Assembly (NCBI GenBank): GCA_024699855.1
Contig: JAMPIQ010000003.1
Span: forward strand, 5,146,001 to 5,210,000
DNA length: 64,000 nucleotides
DNA from: Aphelenchoides besseyi
Lineage: Eukaryota; Nematoda; Chromadorea; Rhabditida; Aphelenchoididae
Direction: 5' to 3'
Shown one piece after another: positions 51,095 to 62,435 of the stretch (positions are counted from its first letter, which is position 1; each line of letters starts with the position of its first letter). A model generated the notes under the pieces. That model did not search any database. It was given only the letters and a program-made list of their open reading frames with translations, and had not been told where the DNA came from. The position numbers and the translations under genes were made by a program.

Positions 51095-52122
51095 ATGTCC
51101 ACATCGTCATTGGTCTTTTGTTTACTTCAACTATTGATCCTTATGTTTTGTGGCACCATAGTCGACGGGTAGGTTCATGTGGGATTTGATTAAATGTAGA
51201 AATTTTTCGTTCGAAGCAAATGGTTTTTGATACTTCAACTTCTCTTAAGCAAATCGGATTTGCCGGCGAATTTTTGTTTATTTCAAAAATCAAAACACCT
51301 ATGGTATTTGCAGTGTGTCGAAAATTTTAGTCTGGCAGATGTAAAACCACATTCCGGGAAATATCACGTACGAAGTTGTAATGCTAATCGATTTGAAATC
51401 TTTGAAACGACTTTGGTTTTTTAAAAGTTCACTTGACCTGCGGTCGTGAAAAACATGTACTTTGCTTGTGTCTGTCATTCCGAAAGCTGTCAATCAAAAG
51501 CCCAAGGGTCTCAAGATACCGTAATCGAAAAGAACCGGTTCAACGAACCAGTTAGATTAGTACTTAGATGCCAAACAACAATAAGATACCCGAATAACAA
51601 CAGAATTGTTATGAAGATCGTTGTAGATATACTGTACGAAGATTTGTCCGCGACACAAACCCAACGTTTCCACAACTTCGGTACATTTCCGCAACCGATT
51701 TCGACGAACAGATATCGGCCGATCAACCCATCGATATAATTCGTCGACTTCCGACTCGTCGTTCTGTGCCCATCAGACCGAATGAAGCCGCAGTTCGAGT
51801 GCGTGTAAACGACGGTCTTTCTGAGAGTTTTGTTCCACGGTCTTATGTTAAAAAATCTCAGCGATTTGGTTACAAAGCTGCGTTGAAGAACTTCAACGGT
51901 AATGGAGGACGAAACAAGTAAGTTCAGTTTTGTACGACAACACAACAAAGACATTTGAAGAGTTTTCTAATCATTTCAACGTTTAGCTGTTTCTTTACGC
52001 CCATTCAATGTCTCATACAACAAGACTTCAAAAAGTTCAAGAAACTGATTGACACTTCTGATTCCAAGTTTTTGGTTGGAAATGCGGAACGAAGAGCAAT
52101 CAAAGCGACGCAAATTCGATGA
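51095..52122 (+). CDS. Secreted prohormone-like protein with allatostatin-C-like disulfide core
   Basis: Four exons join in phase: 51095-51168, 51487-51520, 51604-51917 and 51987-52122 (558 nt, 185 aa). Exon 1 is a clear signal peptide (MSTSSLVFCLLQLLILMFCG). The mature part has an early cysteine cluster (NCYEDRCRYTVRRFVRD), several dibasic sites (RR, KK), and near the end NGNGGRNNCFFTPIQCLIQQ, then DFKKFKKLID. The core CFFTPIQC has the same Cys-x6-Cys spacing and pattern as arthropod allatostatin C (CYFNPISC). In insects that core closes the precursor; here about 37 residues follow it, so homology is uncertain. A non-peptide secreted role is also possible. No ORF longer than about 100 codons covers it in one frame, so it is easy to miss. 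Confidence 0.6.
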
Positions 52123-52533
52123 CTCGTTCACGTAGAATTGGCCGACGGAATACTCGCAATAGTCAACACTTAAAGATCTACACGCGCATCTTTAATTTAA
52201 ATTTTGTCGTTCTCATTCACTTTTTCTTTGTTGTTTAATACGTGATTAAACACGTGCGTTTGAAGTTCCATTTTCCCATTAGGTACACGTGTGAGAATGC
52301 GTGAATTAAAGAATCGAATTTCCAACCGGAATAGACCGTTTCCATTGTCGAACCGGATATTCGACGTCTGGTCGAAACTTAATGTGGAGTATTAATAAAT
52401 TTGATCAGGGGTAGAGCGCACAGAATTTCGTAGCACAGGTCGACTACCAATAATCGATAACAAGTGTTTCTTGTCGCTTTTTTGGCGGGCGTCTGGGAAG
52501 TGTTGCGAACACTTTGCGAGATCGTCGATTGGA
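52123..52533. other. Intergenic region before the histone deacetylase gene
   Basis: AT-rich spacer. An open frame reaches 5' of the HDAC ATG only through a TTG codon, so the promoter and leader are expected here. No other feature was seen. Confidence 0.45.
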
Positions 52534-54587
52534 ATGACTACTTTCTTTGTGACTGATGAACGTATGCTCAAACATTGTTGCGAATGGGACTTCCATCACA
52601 TCGAACGACCACAACGTCTGAACCAGATCTTATGCAAACTCAAAGTAAGTAATCATTCGAATTTGACAATCGTAGATAATGAAATTGGCAGAGTTCGGGT
52701 ATTTTGAATGAATGTAAGCTTTTGAATAGTCGGGTTGCAACAAAAGACGAGCTGCTGATGGTTCACGATGAAGAATACGTTCAAAAAATAAAGAACACAG
52801 CCACATTAACACTGGTATATCAGTAGAAAAAATTTACCTGAAATACAATAAAATTTTACAGAAAGAACAAGAAGATTTTAGCAGTGGATTCGAAGGTAAA
52901 TCAACTTTAGAAGTGCGTGATGTAGATTGTTAATTTAGATATTTATGTTAATGAGTCAACGTACGAAGCCGCATGTCTGAGCGCCGGTTGTGCATTGGAG
53001 TTGACTAGTGAGGTTTGGAAGTCGGGAAAAGGAAGCAATGGATTTGCTGCTATTCGGTAGATTCAATAATATTAATCCTAATTATATTGCTAATTAAGAC
53101 CTCCGGGACATCACAGCAGTCGTGACCAGGCCTGTGGCTTTTGTATATTCAACAACGTAGTCCTCTGTTAGTTCAATTTAAACTTCATATCGTAGCAAAG
53201 GGTTTACACGTTTTTAGGTGCAAAACAAACGATCGCTGAAGGTGCATCGCGAGTGCTCATCATCGACTGGGATATTCATGCAGGTAGAATAAACAAGTCT
53301 TATTTAATTGTGTTGAATTTGCAGGACAAGGAACACAATATGCGATTGCCGATGATCCGAAGATTCGATTGATTTCCATTCATAGATACGAAAATGGCAA
53401 GTTTTGGCCACAACTGGAAGAATCAGCAACCAAAAATAAATGTATGTGAAGACGCTTTAGTTTGAATCTTTTGTTGTAGATAAAAATACACTCAATGTTA
53501 CCCTTAACGAATTGGGATACGGAGATTTCGATTATGCGACCATCTACAATTCAATAGTTTTACCAGTGATCGCCGAATGGAATCCGGACATTATTCTCGT
53601 TTCATGCGGGTAAACAAGCAAAACAAAAGTAGTAATATGGGTTTTGAAGCTTTAGATTTGATGCAGCAATTGGCGACTGTGAAGGCCAAATGACAGTTTC
53701 ACCGTACGGTTTTGCTTGGATGACTGGCTTGATAGCCAATCAAGAAATTCCGTTGGTTTTGCTACTAGAAGGTGGTTATTTCGTGGAAGGTATCGGAGCA
53801 AATGCGCATGCGGTTTTGCGTTCATTAGTTGATCGGGTATAAGCAGTCAGACTTCGAATTTACGTTTATTGTTCAGAAACCTCCGCACTTGCATTCGTTC
53901 GATTATCAAATTTCGGAATGTCTTTTCAAGTCAATTGCAAGAGCTTTGTTTGTCATGGAAAAGAACTGGAACATAAGATTGATTGATTCAATTAACTCGA
54001 TTCGTGAAGCCAAGAATCTGCCGAAGTTAATGGTTCGTTTTGTCTTCGTTAATATACGTTTGTGCTTCAGGAAGATATGACGAGTGAATACGATTCAGTC
54101 CGTGAGTTTTCGTTGCCCTATCCAACAAGAGATGTTTATTCTCCTCAACTCGAAAGCGTAAACAAGTGCTTTGAAAAACGGCTCTACGAGTTGATGGATG
54201 AAAGAGAAAAAACGAAAGCACAGGTTGTTCTCCATAAGATTGATGTTAAACATAGTTGCAGATACTTCAAATTGTTCTTAATAAACGAACAAGTACCATT
54301 GAATTTACTATTAGTGAGCGAAACTACGTTCTTCACTTACAGAGCCTATTCGAACTCCTCTTCTGTTTTAACTTTGTAAGTTCGAATTCACATCTCGATC
54401 TCATCACTCTTAAATTTAGGTTTTACTGCCTCTTTCATTGAAATTTCAACTCAACACGAATTTCGGCAGTTTCAAACTCAGTGATTACAAGGACTACTTT
54501 GAAACTTTGAATCACGGTGGCAGTTGTCTCAGCAACAAACTGATTAAGGAAATCTCGTTAGTGCCTCAAATCCACGAATTGTTTTAG
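52534..54587 (+). CDS. Class II histone deacetylase (HDAC6-like single domain)
   Basis: It should remove acetyl groups from lysines of histones or tubulin. The start MTTFFVTDERMLKHC leads into HHIERPQRLNQILCKL, typical of the class IIb domain. Catalytic residues visible: His pair in RPPGHHSSRD, zinc ligands in VLIIDWDIHAGQGTQ (Asp and first His kept), Asp in CGFDAAIGDCEGQ, and Tyr in LLLEGGYFVEG. In the usual DxHHG motif the second His is Ala here. About 200 residues follow the domain, ending LVPQIHELF, without an evident zinc-finger UBP domain. There is one catalytic domain, unlike the two of vertebrate HDAC6, so HDAC10 or HDA-type paralogues are alternatives. Introns are about 40 nt. Confidence 0.88.
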
Positions 54588-54662
54588 TCATTGAGTGAAT
54601 AGAACAAACAAGTTTCAAATCTTTTTTTTATTAAGTGAAACTCGCGGATGTGAACGTCGAAA

Positions 54663-54731
54663 TTATTTTCACGATCAGTTTGTTACGAGAAATGGAATGC
54701 TCACGACGGAAGTCGATGATCGTGAAAATAA
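54663..54731. repeat. Perfect 14-nt inverted repeat in a convergent 3' region
   Basis: TTATTTTCACGATC (54663-54676) is exactly complementary to GATCGTGAAAATAA (54718-54731), with a 41-nt loop. It lies between the stops of the HDAC and phosphatase genes (54588-54908), so it could form a hairpin in either 3' UTR. Its role is unknown. Confidence 0.5.
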
Positions 54732-54908
54732 ATTCAGACGTTTAACAACAACTTCAAGGCGCTTTCTTACAATTGAGGTCATTCGATTTGATATTTTCAA
54801 GTTTGCAGAAACAAACAAAATGGAATGAGAAACAGCGCAAGAGGCACAAAAAGACGTGTGATATGTTTGACAGTAGAGAAAAACAGAAGCTCTCGACATA
54901 ATTGAAAT

Positions 54909-57900
54909 CTAATCATTCAAATAAACCGGTGATCGGGAGGTACTTCGGTTTCCGTTGACTTGAAGCCGACTACTCGTTGGTTGCGGTGTTACTGATATTG
55001 CTTGAGTCGTGGAGTTTGCGCGACTTCTACTTCGCGACGACACCCGACGAAATGAACGGCCAAGTCGAGTTAACGCGTTTGCACTTTCCGGCTCTTCGGA
55101 CTCATCACTCTCTTCGTCTTCCACCAATTCGATATCCCGTTTCTTCGACTCTTCGGGTTCGAATTTGGCGTATTCGGGATTTGTGAGATACCAATGAAGC
55201 ATTACTGCAATACCTAGTTAATTCATAAAAAATTCTATTTATTACCATCATGAAGAAATTTGTATTCGTCCTTCATTTCGACAAGCTGCGGCCGATTGAT
55301 TCGAATCATTTTAACGGCATGAAAAACGTCGACCTGAAAATTTACTTTCAAAAAACCCAAGGGTATTGCACCAGCGTATAACGAACACAAATGTTTACCT
55401 CGTGATCCATGTCCATTTGGTCGATACACACGTTTGCTGCCACGAAAACACCGCATCTACTAAACCCATCGCTAAACGTCGCTTTCGGTAAAGACTTTTA
55501 CGATTTGTACTTACTGAGACATAACAATCGTTCTGAAATTTTGAGTTAAATTTATTTCGAAAATCGATCTTACGGTTTTGTTTCTGGACGATCTGGAGCT
55601 CGTTTACGCCACGATCGAGTCATTTTGATCAATTCGATAAGTGAGGTGGTTGAGAGAGGAACTTTATTTTCAATTGGCCACATTCGCACTAAAATCAAAC
55701 CGTGGTATTTGTATTTGTTCCGGATGGAAACCACAAACCTTGTATTATACAGCAAATTCGGACTTCTGCTTCTACAGTTTGTTGTGCACTGGCATTCGAC
55801 ATAATTTCACTGTAAAAAACGAAACTCAAACACAATCGATTGAACATTCTTGCTCTTGGCTAACAGTATACTAGCTACTTTTGAATGCGAATTAATAGCC
55901 GTTAGGTCAAGAAGAAGGTGTTCAGTCAATCAATGGAAAACTTACGAAATCAGGAATGTCTGAAAGTAAAAGTATTAGAGACTGAAGACGAAGCTTTTAG
56001 TTAGTGCAAATGATCACCACTCGAATTAGCGAGCATAAAAAATGAGTTAGTAAGATTAGTAACTACGGGAGATGCAAAGATTGAACGTGATAAAATGGAC
56101 ACGTTTATAATCGAAGACTTTGTATTCGACGAACTAAACGATAGACAATGAGAAGAACTCAAAACCAACTAAAAATAACCAATTTATTAATATGTTCCCC
56201 CATTTGTGGATCACGTTTAGAATCGGCACGACGTTTCAATGCCAACAACTGACGCACTTCTTCGCCTCCTTGCTGTAAAATTCAATGCATGTGTTGTTCA
56301 TAAAATCATAAATGTAAACATAAATGTGCGGTAATCTTTAAACGAAATTCCTGTTGAGAAACTGAACAACGAAAATCACGAAAACGACAGGAACAAGGAC
56401 ATTGCGCAAACTTAAAAGGTCAAATGTAACGTGCAGAGTTGCCATAAAATCTAATGAGTGCCAGTAGTGCGTAGGTGAGAGGTGAAGTGCGACAATACTT
56501 CCGATCAACAACCACATTTAACTTCCCACCCCATATAACGTTAAGTAAACACGAAGCATTTTCGAACATGTAGAAACTCGTTGGAATCTTTTGACTTACT
56601 AGTTTAGACACATCCCCTCTAGCTTGCTTATCTGGATCAGTTTTAATCGGATCCGAAGGCTGAAATGTGAAGACAATTGAGTGCGGTGCCCACGCGATGA
56701 AGTCAGTAAAGAGAAAATCGACAGCGTGCACCGAAGAAGATAGAATGGTTGTGCCGTGTTTGTTGCGTGAAGATGCCACAATAATATGGGAAAGTAAAAA
56801 AGATCAAGATGCTCCAAAAGTAAACATAGTTGAAGACCAATTAGCTATTGATTGAAATTCGCTTCACCTCTCACCATCGCGCGACTCACCGGCACAATTC
56901 GGGCCGTTTAAGATTTCCGTTTAAAGGCCCTTTTTGACGTGGCAACATGACTCGCTATTGTGGCACGTTCAAACAACCAACGCAACAAAACCCAACAAAA
57001 TCCATAAATCAAGAAACTGAATAAACGAAAACGATTCAACTAAAAAGTGTCGATGAAGAAAAAGTCGCAAAATTCAAACGGGAAACTGCCGCTGGTCAAC
57101 CAAGTGGGTTTACAACCATTTCGCAGTAAAACAAAAATTGAATAATGAAAAGGAAACGAGATTAGAAGCAATCATAAGTAATCATGAACTTTGCCTTTTC
57201 GAAATTTGCGATGATATTCTCATCTGGAGCCCCAAAACCGCGAATAGAAAGTACGGCGTTTTCTGCAGACAGAAAGTTGAGATTGTGAAAACAAGCGATG
57301 CAATTTAAAAACAAGTTTGATCTTAAGAGATTGTGTCATTCCGTTCCACAGCAACTACAATTCAATAGATGCTGTCCAACGAAATCACACAGTTCTCTTA
57401 AAACCAATCAGTTGACAATTGAAGTGCATCGAATTTTCAACAACTTCTACTTCCCTGAACGCTCAGTCCATTTGGCCAATTTGGAACTCGCTTTTTTGCC
57501 CATCTTCTTTCCACCTTCGCGAACTTCACGTAACGCTTTCGACAAACACAACTCTTCGGGATCCAGTTTCGATTGCGATGTCGGTTCTTCGCTGGCCGAT
57601 CGAACTCGTCCCCAATATTTCTGTTTCAAACGAAAACTCTGTCCTTGTGGTACGCTTCGATTACGTTCGGGATTGTGCATGAAGTCTTTAAGTGTGGGCC
57701 GTCGAACGACCTGCTTTTTTTTCAGTCCAAAACATTGGCGGAATGAACTCGTTGCTTTTCGTTTTTGCAACTCATCAAAGTTCGAAAAAGAATTGATAAG
57801 CGATAAGATAAACCGAATTGGATTGAAAGCAATTCAACTATAGGAAATGATCGTAGAGCAAAAGTTCGAGCGCACTTCGCAAGCGAGAATTCGAGTTTGT

Positions 57901-60900
57901 TTAAAGACAAGCTCGCGAATGTCAATACTCTTGAAATTGAGTACACAATTTCGGATGCACTAAACGCTAAACTTTGGTCGTTAAAGCAGAGCTCGCGTGT
58001 GAAGATTAAAATAACGAATCGAAAAGAAACAACTTACCCGTTTGCTGATTTTCACCATATGACTTGTCATTCCCGGATACTGTTGATAATTGAGGACTTC
58101 GATCGTAAATGGACCATAATTCTTTTTGCCTTTTGAATGCAAAAACGTTGGATATTGCTGAAACAAGACAAGTAATCGTGTGTTGACCATCACAAACCTT
58201 GTTGTTCGATTGATTGGTCAGATTAACAACCGTATGGCACGAATGATCGAAAATTAACGTCCAAAAACTATCGATTGTTTGTGCTTTCGGCCATTCTGTA
58301 AAAATTTTCGATTATTTGTCGTTGGTGAAAGTGCAACGAGAAACACAAATTCAAAAATAGGTACCTGTAACAATGAATTCGCGTTTTCGAGTGAATCCAT
58401 CCACTTCCACAGCATTAATGTACGTGTAGTCTTTACTTTCGCCATGCAACGTCTGTAGATAGGGTCGGGCATGATCAGCTAAAAAACGTTGGTTCGTAAT
58501 TAAACGCCAAAAACCTTCAACTCACGAGGAACCACCATAACATCGCGATTCTTTCCACGATTCTCAAGTCGATGTCCACCGGCGCAATCACCGATTCTTA
58601 ACGGAGTGGTCAACATGTACAAAAGTTTGTTTTCATGAGAGTCTTGTAATTCCATTAGTTCACGATCTTTTCGTGATCGATACATTCCCGAACGGGTTTT
58701 CAACTCGTACATTCCAATCGGTTGTATGTTACAAAGAACAGCTTCGCAAAGAACATCTGAAGTAAGACGACGATAAGCAGTACATTCATTCAGAATTACC
58801 GTAAATAAAAATATACTGTTCCACTGAATCGACGAGATTTTGACGACTATTGACCATTGTTTTACAATATTCATAGACACTAAACAATCAGAATTGATCA
58901 TTCGGTTAACGTTCTATTGCATACTCCACTTGTCCGGTCTGCCTCATCAGCTCGAGATTTGCGTCCAGCGCAATGAAGGCTCCACTTCTACCGCCACCAT
59001 CACTACAAATCAGTTCATATTAATCACTGTTGTTTATTGATTTTACGAGGCGTTTTCGCACAAGTGCTGAACAAGTGCGAGCAGTTGTTTGGTATGTTTT
59101 TCAATTTCAACGCGCACTTTTGAGACGCTCATTGTTGTGGTGAACCGCTTGAAGTGGCGCGAGCAAAGGAGCGTCAATAAAATCATTCCGTCAACTGCTC
59201 ACTATTACGGCAAGGAGTCAAGAGTAAAAAATCATGAACCCGAAAGCGGACAATAGAAACGCAAGGACCGATCGTCAGAACGGGTTCCTCCTGCCTCTGG
59301 CCGTCATGCGCATGACTGCGAGAAGCAGTCGAGAGTGTGCAGTTGAAGTCACAAATCAGCAGTTTCTCAATGTGGCGTCCATTCACAGACGTGCTGATAT
59401 GTTTAGTTGTTGCAGTCAAAGCTGTTCGCCAACGACCGTCAAGCATCCATTCACTTAGTCGTCGCGAAGCGGCTTTCGACTTGTTACGATTGGAACGAGC
59501 GTTGGAAGAAGAACTCCAGAAACGTCAGCGTTTGAATGCGCGGTCAATTTGTGAGTTCGAATAACAACAAGATGATGTTCGCGTTTAGTGGGTGCTCAAG
59601 ATGATGCCGTATGTCAAGCTCAATGCAATGATAAGCTTCGCGTGGCTCTGGATATGGTAAAAGTTGGTAAAATGGAAAAGATTTTGGTCCGATTTCCCAG
59701 TCATTTTAGGCTCATACTGCGTTCGGTTCGATTGGTGTTCCATCGGTTATTGACAGCGATGATCTGACGCTTTTTTGTCGATTTGACGCAGAAAACGATC
59801 AATGTTTGAGGAACTGCGGTTACGAAATTCAATTCAACATGCGAGATTACGTTTGTAAGACGCGATTTCAAGAAGTAAGCAAGAAATGAAGTTAAACATG
59901 AACTCTAACCTTGTAGATGGTGGACAATCTTTCTTGTTACGCACGAGCAGCCCCGGTCCTTAAACGACTTTGTGGTGAAAATCGTTGTGGACCTTATGAG
60001 GAATTGAAATTGACCGTTTCCGGATACGCAACTCGCTGTCGATCGCTGGTTTGTGATTTAAGTTGCACTCAAAGTGTTCTACTTCAACAATGCGGAATAA
60101 CAGCAGGAATGCGGGCATCAAGATTGCTTCTCGATTATACGCGTGTACAAGTGAGCTCGCACAAGAAACAGTAATAGTCGACTGTTGTTTGCAGGTTTCG
60201 AATTGGATTCGTGATACTGCTCATCAAGCTCAACGACCCATTTCACAGGTTATTCCTCGTTCTTGCAGTCGGCTCTACTGCGACGAATTTGATGTTCGCA
60301 ATTGCACTTACACTTCTGCATTCGGCGTGGCTTAATTCCTTCGTAACTCACCTGCAATGAACAATTAGCGGCGCTTCAGTTGTTTGAGAATCTGTCCATT
60401 GGCGAACTCGTCGTCGAAGTTCAATAAAAGCGGAAATATAGGGCTGCGAGTCTAACTCCCATCTAAAATTATGTTCTTTATGTTTGCAGTCCGGTTAATA
60501 AAATAATCCCCAAAAGAAACTTACTCAGTAAAGTGAAAGTGTTTCATGGTACGCGCATTATCTTCTACCGGATCATCAACTCTTTTCAATTTGAATGTTC
60601 GAATAACCTGAAGAAGAAACGTGAAGTGAAATACAGAAATGGCACTTACAAAGTGAGCGTAAGTTTTGGTCTCAAGCAACTCCACATCAATTTCTCTGTA
60701 ATAGCAAGAAGATGATTATGATAGAATACGGACGAAGCACTTACCCAAACTGAAATCGACCAGTAGTTGGCCAGTACTGATGACACATGACCTAAGATTT
60801 AAGGAGTAGTAGATACAACACTTTGTGATCAATTACCCGCATAAAATCGAAGATCTTTGTGAGCATCACAATACAATTTGCGTTCAATTCCCAAACCATT

Positions 60901-61669
60901 CGCCAAAACTCATTACTCGCTAGTTTTGTCTTCACCGATTGAGTCACTACGTAGGCTTTCTCTCTTAGCCAACTCTACAAAATTAACTTTTTGGTGATGA
61001 AGTCGATTACGAAAATGCAACCTGCACATAACTTGCATTAACGTAATGCGAATCGGGGTCATAATCACGAGTCGACAAAACAACGCGGTTGTAATCGTAG
61101 GGTAGGGTACTGGGATAGGAATTTCGATCTCCCATTTTTGAACCAATTTCTGTGGTACAACGTTGTGGATCGACCGAACGTTTCACCATCTGAAACGAAC
61201 ATTATAAAAACATATGTTTAAAAAATTGTTCTAACCAAATATTCGCCCTTATACAAAATCCGCTTCTTTCGTCGCTCATTCACGTATGCAACAAATTTGG
61301 TCGCATCAATTGGTGCCGTAGGAACAAGCTTCATGGCTTGTTCCTCTTGTACTAAAGCGAAGATATTAAACTCCTAGAAAAAACAAACAAAGCGCGTCGC
61401 TGTTGTTTTTGGTGAACAAAATTTGTTGGTTGATTCGTGGACTTGCCTCTCGCATTCTCCTGTATTCGAGCCTTACGCTTCGAATCTTTATTATCTGGTT
61501 TGTACTTAATATCACTCAACATTATCGTGGCCTCTTGCTCATCCCATGAACCGACTTCTTCTTCGGGTTGACAGATTGCCGAGGGGTCGGTCGATGCAGT
61601 CGAGCTGATGGATTGGCTTAATGACAGAGAACTTGAAGTTGATGTAAAAGAGAACGGTGGCGCCACCAT
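54909..61669 (-). CDS. Tandem-domain protein tyrosine phosphatase (receptor-PTP type)
   Basis: Two PTP domains follow each other. D1: FVAYVNERRKKRILYKGEYL, SYPSTLPYDYNRVVL, VNASYV, FWRMVWELNANCIVMLTK, QYWPTTGRFQFG, FHFTEWELDSQP, IVHC/SDGGGRSGAFIALD, SRQNLVDSVEQYIFIY. D2: RPYLQTLHGESKDYTYINAV, FWTLIFDHSCHTVVN, KVPLSTTSLIELIK, TIVMSHDGFSRCGVFVAANV, HAVKMIRINRPQLVEMKDEY. D1 keeps the HCx5R loop, but its WPD loop reads WEL. D2 has Met-Ser where His-Cys belongs, so it is a pseudophosphatase. The acidic, then Ser/Arg-rich tail ends SRSPVYLND. No membrane segment is visible in the window; the 5' start (61669) and its join to the next exon are uncertain. Two introns are exceptionally long (59003-60351, and about 55.7-57.9 kb). 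Confidence 0.85.
55933..56151 (+). CDS. Small acidic plus-strand ORF nested in a phosphatase intron
   Basis: The exon from ATG 55933 to 55999 joins 56030-56151 across a 30-nt GT-AG intron in matching phase. The 62-aa product (MENLRNQECLKVKVLETEDE ... IIEDFVFDELNDRQ) is acidic and helical with no known family. An acceptor-like site (ccgttag) lies upstream, so more 5' exons are possible. A 30-nt intron is short even here, which lowers confidence. It may be part of the same gene as the exons near 57.0-57.3 kb. Confidence 0.35.
57037..57308 (+). CDS. Plus-strand coding exons nested in a phosphatase intron (gene unresolved)
   Basis: Two exons (57037-57125 and 57166 on) join in phase across a 40-nt intron, giving SVDEEKVAKFKRETAAG ... 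and HELCLFEICDDILIWSPKTA ... VFCRQKVEIVKTSDAI before a stop. The composition looks protein-like. The start and later exons are not resolved; a further open exon-like stretch lies at 56667-56855 (+). On the minus strand the same area also has good splice sites (cacatttcag ... gtaagt around 56590-56660), so strands may overlap. Confidence 0.3.
57447..57770 (-). CDS. Lysine/arginine-rich minus-strand ORF, unassigned exon
   Basis: An open frame of about 108 codons reads KRKATSSFRQCFGLKKKQVV, LKDFMHNPERNRSVPQGQSF ... KKMGKKASSKLAKWTERSGK. It is on the phosphatase strand but falls inside the long D2 intron and does not fit the PTP fold. It could be an alternative exon, an exon of another nested gene, or chance. 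A possible donor (gtagaa) lies at its end. Confidence 0.3.
   Translation of the reverse strand: MQKRKATSSFRQCFGLKKKQVVRRPTLKDFMHNPERNRSVPQGQSFRLKQKYWGRVRSASEEPTSQSKLDPEELCLSKALREVREGGKKMGKKASSKLAKWTERSGK
59370..60335 (+). CDS. Secreted cysteine-rich CPG4-like protein, nested antisense in a PTP intron
   Basis: The gene starts with a signal peptide (MWRPFTDVLICLVVAVKAVR) and joins five exons through short introns, ending at 60335 (TYTSAFGVA). Conserved-looking cysteines occur in AVCQAQCNDKL, LFCRFDAENDQCLRNCGY, YVCKTRFQEMVDNLSCYARA, RLCGENRCGPYEEL, CRSLVCDLSCTQ and SCSRLYCDEFD. The layout resembles the nematode chondroitin-proteoglycan-4 (CPG4) domain family, which is secreted and egg or matrix associated; this match is from memory. 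The whole gene, about 970 nt, fits within intron 59003-60351 of the phosphatase on the other strand, 16 nt from the donor site. An acceptor-like cagcag precedes the start. Confidence 0.7.
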
Positions 61670-61737
61670 GGTTTCGAATTGAATAGCATAGAGAAAGAGA
61701 GCAAAAGCTCACGAGGCACAAAGAGCGATCGTCAGAT

Positions 61738-62435
61738 TTAAATGAGTAAAAAGTGTTTTGAGTGTTTTAGCGGAAGTGCGCAGTTCGACTTTGATTTCAA
61801 GTGGCCAAATGAAAAACTTTCACGCGCGATTCTTTCGTCCAAAGTACTAAAAATTTCGTTGGACTTACCCAAAGCCAACTGTGATGAAATAAATTGCGGT
61901 GAAAGGTTGTCCAAACGACGAGTATTTCTTCGACGACTTCGCCTGTGACGTCCATGCAAAAACCCGGTGGAAATAGAAGCGAGACGTGCTGGATGTGGTC
62001 CATCGCCGCTGAATCCTGATCCGCGACGCAGAATCCCCAACACAACAGTTAGTTCAGAAGCGCTTTTCTTTCGTAGATCGTTGAAACGTTGGGGTAGTGC
62101 TTCCAAATCGCGTAATGAAACAGGTCCCGTTGATGCAGTCGATCTCGCGAAGAAACTCCCACTTCCACCACTGCTGCTTCCTCGACGATCGCTCGGCAAA
62201 CTTCCACCGCCAAGATGAGCAGTCGGGACGCTGAGATGATTGGCGGCATAACGACCGGACGGTCGCTCCAGAAGCTCAACGGAGTTCTCAAGAACGGGCG
62301 ATCGTGGCGGCGAATAAGTGGTGGAAAAGCAACATCGAAAACACGCAGTTAGGCAACAACGGCCACGACTTCGGTTTCTTGTGTACGGCGGAATCTTGAG
62401 ACGAAGTTCAACGAATTGGTCGACCGAACCACAGA
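61738..62435 (-). CDS. Unidentified Ser/Arg-rich minus-strand gene segment
   Basis: An exon from 62435 reads SVDQFVELRLKIPPYTRNRS, then a cysteine-rich RGRCCLTACFRCC, then Ser/Pro/Gly-rich sequence (SDRRGSSSGGSGSFFARSTA, LRDLEALPQRFNDLRKKSA) down to about 61975. A last exon after an intron ending cacag could end at 61797 or 61738, depending on phase. It might be the juxtamembrane part of the phosphatase or a separate gene; I could not find a phase-true join to 61669. No known domain was recognised. Confidence 0.35.

Noticed and set aside
57298..57843. 181-codon plus-strand ORF
   Set aside because: Phe/Ser-rich shadow of the lysine-rich minus-strand frame; no splice or domain support.
57844..58035. 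Plus-strand exon-like frame after a tatag acceptor
   Set aside because: It overlaps a minus-strand phosphatase D2 exon (CIRNCVLNFK) that fits the domain and splice phases, so it is more likely antisense.
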